A DNA stretch of 21,201 bases, taken from NCBI GenBank assembly GCA_964537715.1, contig CAZIAH010000069.1:1-21201 (forward strand), in the 5' to 3' direction. The DNA comes from CAZTZL01 sp964537715 (GTDB taxonomy: Bacteria > Zhuqueibacterota > QNDG01 > DSAB01). The first letter of the stretch is position 1, and each line of letters begins with the position of its first letter. Positions 13,182-21,152 of the stretch are shown here, piece by piece. The notes under the pieces were generated by a model. That model was not told the DNA's origin. It searched no databases and worked only from the letters and a program-made list of their open reading frames with translations. The position numbers were made by a program, and so were the translations under genes.

Positions 13182-14798
13182 GTGAGAAATTTGATATCCG
13201 TTATTTTGATCGTCAGCCTGATTTTCGTTGCACAGGTGAGTGCTCAAAAAATCGCCTGTGTCGGCAATAGTATTACAGCATACAAAGGGACTTATCCGAA
13301 TCATGTCGATGAAAATTCGTATCCGGTTCAACTCCGCATCTTGATGGGGGATGGGTATGAGATTCAGAATTTCGGCGTGTCTGGAACCACGCTGTTGAAA
13401 CACGGCGATTATCCGATCTGGGATGAGGTGGCTTTTTCCGATGCCCTAACATTCGAACCGGACATTGTTACGATTCTTCTGGGGACCAACGATTCCAAGC
13501 CCCAGAACTGGGTGTACAAAGAGGAGTTTGTCCCGGATTACACGGCCATGGTCGATACTTTTCTCTCTTTGGGATCGAATCCCCAGATCTATGCCTGTCT
13601 GCCACCTCCGGCATTCAGCTCGAAATATGATATCAACGATTCGATCATTGTCAACGATATCGTTCCCATGATTCAGCAGGTGGCGGATGAAAAGAATCTT
13701 CCTGTCATCGATTTTTACACCCATTTTTTGGACAAAGCTGATCTTTCTTATGACGGTATTCATCCGACCCAGGACGGACTCTGGGAATATGCAAAAGTAA
13801 TCTACAATACATTGACCGGAAATACGGTGCAGTCCATCGAGGAAGTGAATCTGGCTTTGGACAAGGCGGTTTACGCCTCGAATGGATCATCCAACTTGAA
13901 TAATCTTGTGGATGGTGATCCCAGGACGGTGTGGGGCTGTACAGAGAATGTTTCCGTGACCATCGATCTGGGCGGTGTGGAATCCGTGGATATGTTGCAA
14001 ATCCTTTTGAGTGGGCCGGTGAATTTCGGATACACCATCGAAACAAGCGAGGACAGTGCCACCTGGACAACAGCGGCGGGTCCTTCGGATAATCCGGACA
14101 CGACTCAGGTTGTGATAGAAGGTACGGATCCGACAGACGTGCGCTGGGTACGGTTCACATTCAATCCCACAGCCGAGCCGGTTCAGATCGCGGAATTGAG
14201 AGTACTTGAAACAGCGGTGATCCACGCTCCGGTCATGACCTATACGATCAATCGGGTACTTACCCAATATGTGAAAATTGATATGAATATTATTTCCAGC
14301 ATAAAAGGGGGTTATATTAAATATATTTCCGCAGACAGTGCGAATGGCATCTACGAAGGTGGAATCGGTTTCCGATTGAGCGATAAAATCGTTAGAAGTG
14401 AAGTACTGATTCAGGATCAGGAAAAATACTTTATTGCCAAATACTATAATAACGGGTATGATGTTGCATCCGATACCCTCAGATTGGATTATTCGATTGC
14501 CACCGATGTGCAAGGGAAAGCTTTGTCCATGCCGGGTCGCTTTGTGCTGGATCAGAATTATCCCAATCCATTCAATCCTTCGACGATGATCCGTTACCAT
14601 CTAAAAAAAGCCGGGAAAGTCAGAATAGCGGTATACGATTGTCTGGGAAAGGAAGTCGGCATTCTGGCGGACGGGTTTCAGAGAGCGGGCGATCATTCCG
14701 TTGAGTTTCGATCCGATCATCTCTGTTCCGGCGTCTATTTTTATGCACTCGAAGCCGGAGGATCGAAGATCGTAAGAAAGATGCTTCTGCTTAAGTAA
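13182..14798 (+). CDS. Secreted SGNH/GDSL esterase with discoidin-like and T9SS domains (copy 1)
   Basis: It starts at GTG after a strong GAGGAGGT site; 538 residues. A signal peptide (1-21) precedes the SGNH hydrolase (about 22-215). Block I is C-V-G-N-S-I-T with nucleophile Ser30, block II F-G-V-S-G, block III G-T-N-D (101-104), and block V Y-D-G-I-H-P with Asp191 and His194. Residues about 225-345 look like an F5/8-type C (discoidin/CBM32-like) sugar-binding domain (L-V-D-G-D-P-R-T-V-W, W-V-R-F-T, I-A-E-L-R-V-L-E). A linker domain is followed by the sorting tail from N-Y-P-N-P-F-N-P at 459. Probable function: deacetylation of a polysaccharide outside the cell. It heads a run of three esterase genes with no terminator between them, and is a tandem paralogue of the next gene. 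Confidence 0.9.
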   Translation: MRNLISVILIVSLIFVAQVSAQKIACVGNSITAYKGTYPNHVDENSYPVQLRILMGDGYEIQNFGVSGTTLLKHGDYPIWDEVAFSDALTFEPDIVTILLGTNDSKPQNWVYKEEFVPDYTAMVDTFLSLGSNPQIYACLPPPAFSSKYDINDSIIVNDIVPMIQQVADEKNLPVIDFYTHFLDKADLSYDGIHPTQDGLWEYAKVIYNTLTGNTVQSIEEVNLALDKAVYASNGSSNLNNLVDGDPRTVWGCTENVSVTIDLGGVESVDMLQILLSGPVNFGYTIETSEDSATWTTAAGPSDNPDTTQVVIEGTDPTDVRWVRFTFNPTAEPVQIAELRVLETAVIHAPVMTYTINRVLTQYVKIDMNIISSIKGGYIKYISADSANGIYEGGIGFRLSDKIVRSEVLIQDQEKYFIAKYYNNGYDVASDTLRLDYSIATDVQGKALSMPGRFVLDQNYPNPFNPSTMIRYHLKKAGKVRIAVYDCLGKEVGILADGFQRAGDHSVEFRSDHLCSGVYFYALEAGGSKIVRKMLLLK

Positions 14799-14870
14799 AT
14801 TATTAAACGACAATCAATTCATATAAGCAGACAGCGATCTCAGCATCGTTGATCAATAAGGAGGTCTGTC

Positions 14871-16487
14871 GTGAAAAAACCGACATTTGTGATATTAGTC
14901 GTCAGCCTGATTTTTGTCGCCCAGGCGGGTGCCGTGAAGATCGCCTGCGTCGGCAACAGTATTACTGCATATCAAGGAACATATCCGGGTAACATCGACC
15001 CAAATTCCTATCCGCTTCAGCTCCAAATCGTAATGGGCGACGGGTATGAAATTCAGAATTTCGGCGTCTCGGGATGCACGCTGTTAAAGCATGGTAACCT
15101 TCCGATCTGGGATGAAGCAGCTTTTTCCGATGCCCTTGCATTTCAACCGGACATCGTCACGATTCTCTTGGGAACCAATGATTCAAAGCCCGTCAATTGG
15201 GTGTACAAAGATGAGTTTGTTTCTGATTACACGGCCATGGTCGATACCTTCCTTTCTTTGGGATCAAATCCCCAGATCTATGCCTGTCTGCCGCCTCCGG
15301 CATTCAGCTCGAAATACGACATTACCGATTCCATCATTGTCAACGATATCGTTCCCATGATTCAGCAGGTGGCGGGTGAGAAGAGTCTTCCCACCATCGA
15401 TTTTTACTCCTTTTTTCTCGATAAACCCCAACTTTCTTATGACGGGATTCATCCGAACACAGACGGCCTCTGGGAATACACCAAAATGTTCTATCAGACA
15501 CTAACCGGAGATACCATAGAAGAGATCCAGGAAGTCAATCTGGTTCTGAACAAGACAGTGACCACTTCCATTGCATCGGATACCTCTGATCATCTTGTGG
15601 ACGGCAATGATCGAACCGTCTGGTTCTGCGATGAAAGCGTTATTATTACGATTGATTTGGATTCCGTGGTATCGACCGACATGTTTCAAATTCTCTTGAG
15701 AGCACCAGTGCCTTTCGGATACACTATCGAAACGAGTGAAGACAGTGTTACCTGGACGACAGCAGTGGATGTTTCAGAAAATCCGGATACGTCTCAAACC
15801 GTGATCGAGGGTACAGATCCGATCAATGCGCGCTGGGTGCGGTTCACGGTCAATCCCACGGATCTGCCGATTCGTATTGCGGAATTGAGAGTGCTCGAGA
15901 CAGCGCCGATCCATGCACCGCTCATTGTCTACAGTGTGAATCGATTTACGACCGGAAAAATCTGGTTCGATATGCGCATCGTTTCGAGCATCAAAGGCGG
16001 AGCGTTGAAATATGTCTATAAGGGGAGTACGGATGAGTCCTATATCGCATCCAACGGTTACCGGAAGCAGGACGAAGTGGTGATTCCTTTTTCACTTCAA
16101 AAGGGACAGGAAAGAAGTTATATCGCCAAATTTTATAAAGATAATTATGAAGTGGGCTCGGATACAGTCATGTTCGATTACTCGCTTTCCACCGCTGTTC
16201 AGGGGACAGCTTCATTTATGCCGGGACGCTTCGCGCTGAATCAGAACTATCCCAATCCCTTCAATCCTTCGACGACGATTCGTTACCATTTGGAAAAAGC
16301 TGGGAAGGTCAGAATAGCGGTGTACGATTGTCTGGGAAAGGAAGTCGGCATTCTGGCGGATGGGTTTCAGAGAGTGGGGGATCATTCTGTTGAGTTTCGA
16401 TCCGGCCATTTTTCTTCCGGCGTCTACTTTTATATGCTAGAGGCAGGCGGATTGAAAATCGCAAAAAAGATGTTGTTGATTAAATAA
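14871..16487 (+). CDS. Secreted SGNH/GDSL esterase with discoidin-like and T9SS domains (copy 2)
   Basis: A tandem paralogue of the preceding gene with exactly the same length (538 residues), also GTG-started and with the same GGAGGTCTRTCGTG start context. Signal peptide, SGNH blocks (G-N-S-I-T, F-G-V-S-G, G-T-N-D, Y-D-G-I-H-P), discoidin-like domain and T9SS tail are all intact. The catalytic and sorting parts are nearly identical to copy 1. The discoidin part (about 225-300) and the linker (about 350-445) differ much more, which could mean different glycan targets. It lies 72 bp after copy 1 and 52 bp before the sialate-O-acetylesterase-like gene, consistent with one transcript. Confidence 0.9.
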   Translation: MKKPTFVILVVSLIFVAQAGAVKIACVGNSITAYQGTYPGNIDPNSYPLQLQIVMGDGYEIQNFGVSGCTLLKHGNLPIWDEAAFSDALAFQPDIVTILLGTNDSKPVNWVYKDEFVSDYTAMVDTFLSLGSNPQIYACLPPPAFSSKYDITDSIIVNDIVPMIQQVAGEKSLPTIDFYSFFLDKPQLSYDGIHPNTDGLWEYTKMFYQTLTGDTIEEIQEVNLVLNKTVTTSIASDTSDHLVDGNDRTVWFCDESVIITIDLDSVVSTDMFQILLRAPVPFGYTIETSEDSVTWTTAVDVSENPDTSQTVIEGTDPINARWVRFTVNPTDLPIRIAELRVLETAPIHAPLIVYSVNRFTTGKIWFDMRIVSSIKGGALKYVYKGSTDESYIASNGYRKQDEVVIPFSLQKGQERSYIAKFYKDNYEVGSDTVMFDYSLSTAVQGTASFMPGRFALNQNYPNPFNPSTTIRYHLEKAGKVRIAVYDCLGKEVGILADGFQRVGDHSVEFRSGHFSSGVYFYMLEAGGLKIAKKMLLIK

Positions 16488-16539
16488 GAATTACCTGTAT
16501 TTTTAAAGTAGAGAAATTATCCGGGGGAGAAATGATAAC

Positions 16540-18489
16540 ATGACAAAAACAATGAAAAAAATTACCGTAATCATATTATGCTTTCCTGCATTGTTTCTTT
16601 TTCAACCAGGATTCGGACAGGTTCGACTGCCGCGCCTGATCAGCGACGGTATGGTACTGCAGAGAAAGGCCGATGTTCATGTGTGGGGTTGGGCCAACGC
16701 CGGGGAGGAAATCACTGTCCGGTTCATCGGTCAAAATTATCAAACCTCTGCCGATGATCAGGGCAACTGGTCAGTGATGCTTTCCGATTTGAAAACCGGT
16801 GGCCCGTACGATATGGAAATCATTGGCAGCAATCAAATCATTTTGAAAAATATTTTAGTTGGTGATGTCTGGATATGCTCGGGCCAGTCCAACATGGTGC
16901 TTCCCATGAAACGGGTCAGGGAACTCTACGAAAAAGAAATCGCCCAATCCGAAAATCCGTATATCCGATATTTTTTCGTTCGCATGAAATATGATTTCAA
17001 TGTACTGCAGAACGACCTGATTTCCGGGGAATGGAAATCCGCCAACCCTGAGAATGTGCTCGATTTTGGGGCTGTGGCTTATTTTTTTGCGAAGGCGCTC
17101 TACGAAAAATATGCCATTCCCATCGGACTGATCAATGCGAGCGTGGGCGGCACGCCTGCCGAAGCGTGGATGAGCCAGGATGCATTGAAGGCATTTCCCG
17201 CCTATCTGGAGATCGCCGAAAGATACAAAGACGATGCCTATATCGATCAAATCCTGAAAGAAGATCGAACGATCAGAGACAACTGGTACCGCGAACTCCG
17301 CCGGCTCGACAGGGGATTTGCGGATAAAGGCAAACCCTGGTTCGATCCGGCTCTGGACACCTCCTCATGGTCCACCTTGCCCGTACCCTCTTTTTGGGCA
17401 GACCACGGACTGGGAAACGTGAACGGCGTGGTCTGGTTCAGGAAAGAGATCGAAGTTCCCGCTTCCATGACCCAAAAACCGGGACTGCTGCGGATGGGCA
17501 CGATTGTCGATGCCGATTCCGTTTATATCAACGGACAGTTTTTGGGGACCACTTCGTACCAATATCCCCCGAGGAAATATCCGATCCCCGAAAATCTGCT
17601 CCGTCCGGGGAAAAATACCATTGTCGTCCGGGTGATCAACAACCGCGGCAAAGGCGGATTTGTCAAAGACAAACCCTATCAATTGACGGTTGGCGGTCAG
17701 ACCATCGATTTGAAGGGCGAATGGCAGTACAAATTGGGCGCAGTGATGGATCCGCTGCCCGATCAAATTTTTATTTCCTACAAGCCGTCGGGTCTGTTTA
17801 ACGGAATGGTCGCTCCGCTGCTGCACAATCCGATCAAAGGGGTGATCTGGTATCAGGGTGAATCCAACGCCGGAAGACCGGCCGAATACCGCAAATTGTT
17901 TCCTGCCCTGATCTCCGACTGGAGAAAACATTGGCATCAGGGAGATTTCCCTTTCCTCTTCGTGCAGCTCCCCAATTTTATGAAGGCCGATGACCAGCCT
18001 TCCGAAAGCAATTGGGCCGAAATGAGGGAGGCGCAGTTGAAAACGCTTTCCGTTCCCAATACGGGAATGGCCGTGACCATCGATGTCGGTGAATGGAACG
18101 ACATCCATCCGCTGAATAAAAAACCGGTCGGAGAACGGCTCGCGCTTATCGCTCAAAAACTGGCCTATCACGATGAACAGATTGTTTATTCGGGCCCGAT
18201 TTATCGATCCATGCAAATCAAAGGGAAACAAATCATCCTTACTTTTACGAATACCGGCAGCGGACTGGCTGTCAAAGACGGAGGAGATTTAAAGCAATTC
18301 GCAATCGCTGGCGCGGACAAGAAATTTGTTTGGGCAAAAGCGAAGATCGCAGACAACCGTGTCGTGGTCTGGAACGATCGAATCAAAAATCCGATTGCTG
18401 TCCGGTATGCCTGGGCCGACAATCCCGAAGGCGCGAATTTGATCAACAAGGAAGGATTGCCGGCGTCACCTTTCAGAACCGACGAATGA
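16540..18489 (+). CDS. Sialate O-acetylesterase-like carbohydrate esterase with inserted jelly-roll domain
   Basis: 649 residues. The ATG at 16540 has a GGGGGAGA site; a second ATG four codons later is possible. A signal peptide (about 1-27, ending F-G-Q) exports it, and no T9SS tail is present, so it is probably periplasmic. The SASA/SGNH catalytic module is split: the first half carries C-S-G-Q-S-N-M with Ser117 and G-G-T-P-A-E-A-W. The second half carries V-I-W-Y-Q-G-E-S-N and N-D-I-H-P with Asp521 and His523. Between them (about 250-400) sits a GH2-type sugar-binding jelly roll (V-V-W-F-R-K-E-I, D-S-V-Y-I-N-G, G-K-N-T-I-V-V-R-V). This layout is usual in bacterial sialate O-acetylesterase/xylan acetylesterase relatives. 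With the two SGNH genes upstream it makes a deacetylation operon: outside first, periplasm second. Confidence 0.92.
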   Translation: MTKTMKKITVIILCFPALFLFQPGFGQVRLPRLISDGMVLQRKADVHVWGWANAGEEITVRFIGQNYQTSADDQGNWSVMLSDLKTGGPYDMEIIGSNQIILKNILVGDVWICSGQSNMVLPMKRVRELYEKEIAQSENPYIRYFFVRMKYDFNVLQNDLISGEWKSANPENVLDFGAVAYFFAKALYEKYAIPIGLINASVGGTPAEAWMSQDALKAFPAYLEIAERYKDDAYIDQILKEDRTIRDNWYRELRRLDRGFADKGKPWFDPALDTSSWSTLPVPSFWADHGLGNVNGVVWFRKEIEVPASMTQKPGLLRMGTIVDADSVYINGQFLGTTSYQYPPRKYPIPENLLRPGKNTIVVRVINNRGKGGFVKDKPYQLTVGGQTIDLKGEWQYKLGAVMDPLPDQIFISYKPSGLFNGMVAPLLHNPIKGVIWYQGESNAGRPAEYRKLFPALISDWRKHWHQGDFPFLFVQLPNFMKADDQPSESNWAEMREAQLKTLSVPNTGMAVTIDVGEWNDIHPLNKKPVGERLALIAQKLAYHDEQIVYSGPIYRSMQIKGKQIILTFTNTGSGLAVKDGGDLKQFAIAGADKKFVWAKAKIADNRVVVWNDRIKNPIAVRYAWADNPEGANLINKEGLPASPFRTDE

Positions 18490-18565
18490 TTGTTCCGAAT
18501 CAAGCCTAAGTATATATCAATGTTGTACGTCATGGCGGACGAGACTTCGCAAAAAATATGTCACA

Positions 18566-19468
18566 ATGAAAAAATTAATAACATATCAGATTGATTCTTT
18601 CACAAAAGAGAAATTTAAAGGAAATCCGGCAGGAGTCGTTCTGAATGCAGATGGGCTCAGTGACAGTCAAATGCAATTCATCGCAAGAGAGTTAAATAAT
18701 TCTGAGACTGCTTTTCTATTCTCTTCAAATAATAGCAGTTATGATGGTGCAATAAGGTACTTCACGCCTAAAAACGAAGTTCCCACTTGTGGACATGCAA
18801 CAATTGCAGCAATGTATGCTAAGGCACTGGAAGACAATCTTGATTCGTGCGTATTGAGGTATAAGACTCAGATTGGTATTCTGCCTTTTGAGATTATCAA
18901 GGAGAACGGAGACTATCAGGTTGTCATGACACAAGGTAAATTTGAGCTTGGTCCTACATTGGATTCAGAAACAACACAAAAACTGATGACAGCATTGGGA
19001 CTTGAAAAATCAGACTTGGATAATCAGTGTCCTGTTCAGATCGCCTCGACCGGACATTCAAAGGTCATGATTGGAATCAAAAGTAGAAAAAAGCTCAATG
19101 ATTTGTCACCCAATTTTCATGATTTGTCAATTTTGAGCAAATTGATTCATTGCAATGGATATTTTGTGTTTACCTTTGATTCAGACAACGAGAATATTTT
19201 AACTTATGGAAGAATGTTTGCTCCTGCCATTGGAATCCCAGAAGATCCTGTTACGGGTAATGCAAACGGACCGTTGGGTGGTTATTTGATACAAAATGAA
19301 ATTGTTGATTTTAAAGACAATATTTTTGAATTCAATGGCAGGCAAGGAGAGCAAATTGACAGACTTGGTGTTGTAAAAGTCAGAGTTAAAGTTGAAAATA
19401 GTAAGCCTTCAGTGATTCAGATTAAAGGTGATGCGACTGTGATTTTTAAAACTGGGATAGAAATATAA
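18566..19468 (+). CDS. PhzF-family isomerase-like protein
   Basis: 300 residues, a full-length PhzF/DAP-epimerase-fold protein. Visible motifs are F-K-G-N-P-A-G-V-V (17-25), N-N-S-E-T-A-F with the catalytic Glu47, P-T-C-G-H-A-T-I-A-A, and G-I-P-E-D-P-V-T-G-N-A-N-G-P-L-G-G-Y near the C-terminus. Family members isomerise small metabolites; there are no phenazine genes here, so the substrate is unknown and the name is only a family label. It is cytoplasmic. It has no Shine-Dalgarno sequence, unlike its neighbours, and is more AT-rich, with an in-frame ATG-TCA-CAA-TGA just before it. It is followed by a large structured element. Together these suggest a transferred single gene inserted between polysaccharide genes. 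Confidence 0.93.
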   Translation: MKKLITYQIDSFTKEKFKGNPAGVVLNADGLSDSQMQFIARELNNSETAFLFSSNNSSYDGAIRYFTPKNEVPTCGHATIAAMYAKALEDNLDSCVLRYKTQIGILPFEIIKENGDYQVVMTQGKFELGPTLDSETTQKLMTALGLEKSDLDNQCPVQIASTGHSKVMIGIKSRKKLNDLSPNFHDLSILSKLIHCNGYFVFTFDSDNENILTYGRMFAPAIGIPEDPVTGNANGPLGGYLIQNEIVDFKDNIFEFNGRQGEQIDRLGVVKVRVKVENSKPSVIQIKGDATVIFKTGIEI

Positions 19469-19563
19469 AAATTGGGGCGAAGTGGTTGGCAAAAGTCTTT
19501 CCGCGCTTTCGCTTTTGTAACGGTGGATAATACAATTGCTCGCTCTGCCCAACTTTTTATATT
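19462..19563. repeat. Large imperfect cruciform after the PhzF gene, terminator-like
   Basis: Outer arms AATATAAAAA (19462-19471) and TTTTTATATT (19554-19563) are perfect. They extend through TTGGG (19472-19476)/CCCAA (19548-19552) with one bulge. An inner stem CAAAAG (19490-19495)/CTTTTG (19512-19517) lies inside. The left arm overlaps the PhzF stop codon. The GC-to-T-run transition on the right could end transcription. The 102-bp layout looks like a defined element. Confidence 0.6.
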
Positions 19564-19600
19564 GCAGAACCGTTGAATAAATAATGAAGAGGATACGATC

Positions 19601-20923
19601 ATGAAGAAAAATAATCTGCTTTTGATTCTTGCAGCTCTGTTGATTACAAGTACACTGGGCACTTCCCAAACCGTGGACGAACCTTACGAAGTCGGTACGT
19701 GGCAAGGATTCCGGACTGCGGCGATCTCCTATACATTCGATGATGGCTATCCCAATCACTTTGCCGTCGCTGTTCCTCTTTTTAATGAATTTGATTATAA
19801 ACTGACTCTATTTACGATCACAGGGACAGTTTATGGCTTCCCGCCCGACTGGTCCAAACTGCAGGCCGCTGCCGATGACGGTCACGAAGTCGCCAGCCAC
19901 ACCGTAACGCACCCGCATTTTGCAGGAATGAGCGACAGTCTGCAGACCGTGGAACTGAAAGACTCGCAGGACTCCATCAATGCGCACATTACCGGTCAGA
20001 GATGCATCACGCTTGCCTATCCCTTTTGCGAAACCTGCAAACGGTCCATTTGCGAGCAGTACTACATTGCGGCGCGGATCTGCTCGGGTCAGATCGAACC
20101 ATCGACGCCACGGGATTTTATGGGCATCAGCTCGATCGTCTGCGGTCCCCAAGGGCTGAATACGACAAAGAATATTACGGACAAGTTTAAATCCACGGCC
20201 AGTTCAAAGGGATGGTGCGTACTTCTTCTGCACGGCCTCGATGAGGAAGAGAGCTGGTCAACGCTTTCGTCAACCATACTTAGAGAAACACTCGCCTATC
20301 TGGATTCAAATCGGGTTACATACTGGGTGTCGACTTTCAGCAATGTCGTGAGGTATATCATGGAACGAAATGCGGCTTCGGTGACGGAATTATCTGCGGA
20401 GGACTCTATTATCACAGTTCAGGTGACGGACACGCTTGACAATGATATTTTCGACTATCCAATCACGGTGCGCCGTCCGCTGCCCGAAGGATGGATCAGC
20501 GCAGATGTGACGCAGAACGGAGAACCCGTCGGCAACGCACAGGTCGTGACTATCAATTCTATCAAATACATCGTATTTGATGCGGTCCCGGACGGTGAAG
20601 ACATCGCGATTATGAAGAGCAGCACCACGAACGTCGGATATCAGAGCGGCGCAAAGCTGCTTGTGCCAACTGCCATGCAGAATTATCCCAATCCATTCAA
20701 TCCGACCACCACCATTGTATTTACACTGCCCGCAAGAGCCAACGTGCATCTGACGCTCGTGAACAATCTGGGACAGGTGGTCAAGGAACTGGCCAGCGGA
20801 GTTTTTTCAGCCGGCAGACATGAAGTCGTTGTGGATGCTTCGAATATCAGTTCCGGTGTGTATTTTTACCGGCTCCAGGCCGGTTCATTTGTGGATGTGA
20901 AGAAGCTGATTGTTTCGAGATAG
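19601..20923 (+). CDS. Secreted NodB (CE4-type) polysaccharide deacetylase with T9SS tail
   Basis: 440 residues; the ATG is preceded by GAAGAGG. A signal peptide (1-23) is followed by the NodB domain (about 38-260). Motif 1 is T-F-D-D-G with base Asp47 and metal Asp48. Motif 2 is S-H-T-V-T-H with metal ligands His100 and His104, motif 3 is A-Y-P-F-C, and the last motif is L-L-L-H-G with His211. These are the residues of metal-dependent N- or O-deacetylases acting on chitin-like, xylan or peptidoglycan chains. Seven cysteines in the catalytic region are unusual and may form disulfides after export. A beta domain (about 265-350) precedes the sorting tail, from N-Y-P-N-P-F-N-P at 361 to K-L-I-V-S-R. 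It is its own unit with a strong terminator, and complements the upstream esterases. Confidence 0.93.
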   Translation: MKKNNLLLILAALLITSTLGTSQTVDEPYEVGTWQGFRTAAISYTFDDGYPNHFAVAVPLFNEFDYKLTLFTITGTVYGFPPDWSKLQAAADDGHEVASHTVTHPHFAGMSDSLQTVELKDSQDSINAHITGQRCITLAYPFCETCKRSICEQYYIAARICSGQIEPSTPRDFMGISSIVCGPQGLNTTKNITDKFKSTASSKGWCVLLLHGLDEEESWSTLSSTILRETLAYLDSNRVTYWVSTFSNVVRYIMERNAASVTELSAEDSIITVQVTDTLDNDIFDYPITVRRPLPEGWISADVTQNGEPVGNAQVVTINSIKYIVFDAVPDGEDIAIMKSSTTNVGYQSGAKLLVPTAMQNYPNPFNPTTTIVFTLPARANVHLTLVNNLGQVVKELASGVFSAGRHEVVVDASNISSGVYFYRLQAGSFVDVKKLIVSR

Positions 20924-20974
20924 TTTCAACGCTGCAATAGTAGAATTTTACGTAAGTTGAAAAAATATAATTTA

Positions 20975-21001
20975 GGCCCCATTCATTGGGGCCGATTTTT
21001 T
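20975..21001 (+). terminator. Rho-independent terminator after the NodB gene
   Basis: GGCCCCA (20975-20981), loop TTCAT, TGGGGCC (20987-20993), then GATTTTTT. A perfect 7-bp GC-rich stem with a T-run 52 bp after the stop codon. Confidence 0.92.
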
Positions 21002-21050
21002 GTCATTCCTGCCATGCCCGAGGCAGGCGGGCGAATGTAGGAATCTCCTC
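21001..21050 (-). repeat. GAGAT...AATGACA repeat element, minus orientation
   Basis: On the minus strand it opens GGAGATTCC and ends GGAATGACA, with inner pairs CCTGCC/GGCAGG. It is the inverted partner of the element 17 bp to its right (21067-21096) and starts directly in the terminator T-run. Confidence 0.55.
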
Positions 21051-21066
21051 AATGTTTTGGCTATAA

Positions 21067-21096
21067 TGAGATTCCGGGGCAAGCCCGGAATGACAG
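21067..21096 (+). repeat. GAGAT...AATGACA repeat element, plus orientation
   Basis: ATTCCGGG (21071-21078), loop GCAAG, CCCGGAAT (21084-21091): a perfect 8-bp stem bounded by TGAG and GACA. Its ends match the elements at 8761-8789 and, inverted, 21001-21050. Confidence 0.65.
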
Positions 21097-21152
21097 TTGG
21101 GTGGGTCGAAGAACCACCAATTAATAATGATGGGCCGTTGGCCCATCCTGTT
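21097..21152 (+). repeat. Two-hairpin dispersed repeat, copy E
   Basis: The first stem is GTGG...CCAC within TTGGGTGG and CCACCAA (21098-21120). A linker TTAATAATG follows, then a perfect 8-bp second stem GATGGGCC (21129-21136), loop GTT, GGCCCATC (21140-21147), and the end CTGTTATG. Same order and orientation as copies A-D, closest to C in the second stem. Confidence 0.65.

Noticed and set aside
13887..14600. 237-codon antisense frame opposite the first SGNH gene
   Set aside because: Antisense shadow; the corresponding frame is not kept intact in the paralogous copy.
13182..16487. Assembly artefact producing the tandem SGNH pair
   Set aside because: The copies differ throughout at both DNA and protein level, including in-frame divergence of the middle domains, so they are genuine paralogues.
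17365..18231. 288-codon antisense frame opposite the sialate-O-acetylesterase-like gene
   Set aside because: No ribosome site or recognisable domain; the sense strand has full catalytic motifs.
19462..19563. Integron attC site after the PhzF gene
   Set aside because: A GCCCAAC core-like heptamer is present, but the order of the arms (TTGGG first, CCCAA last) is reversed relative to attC, and no integrase is in the window.
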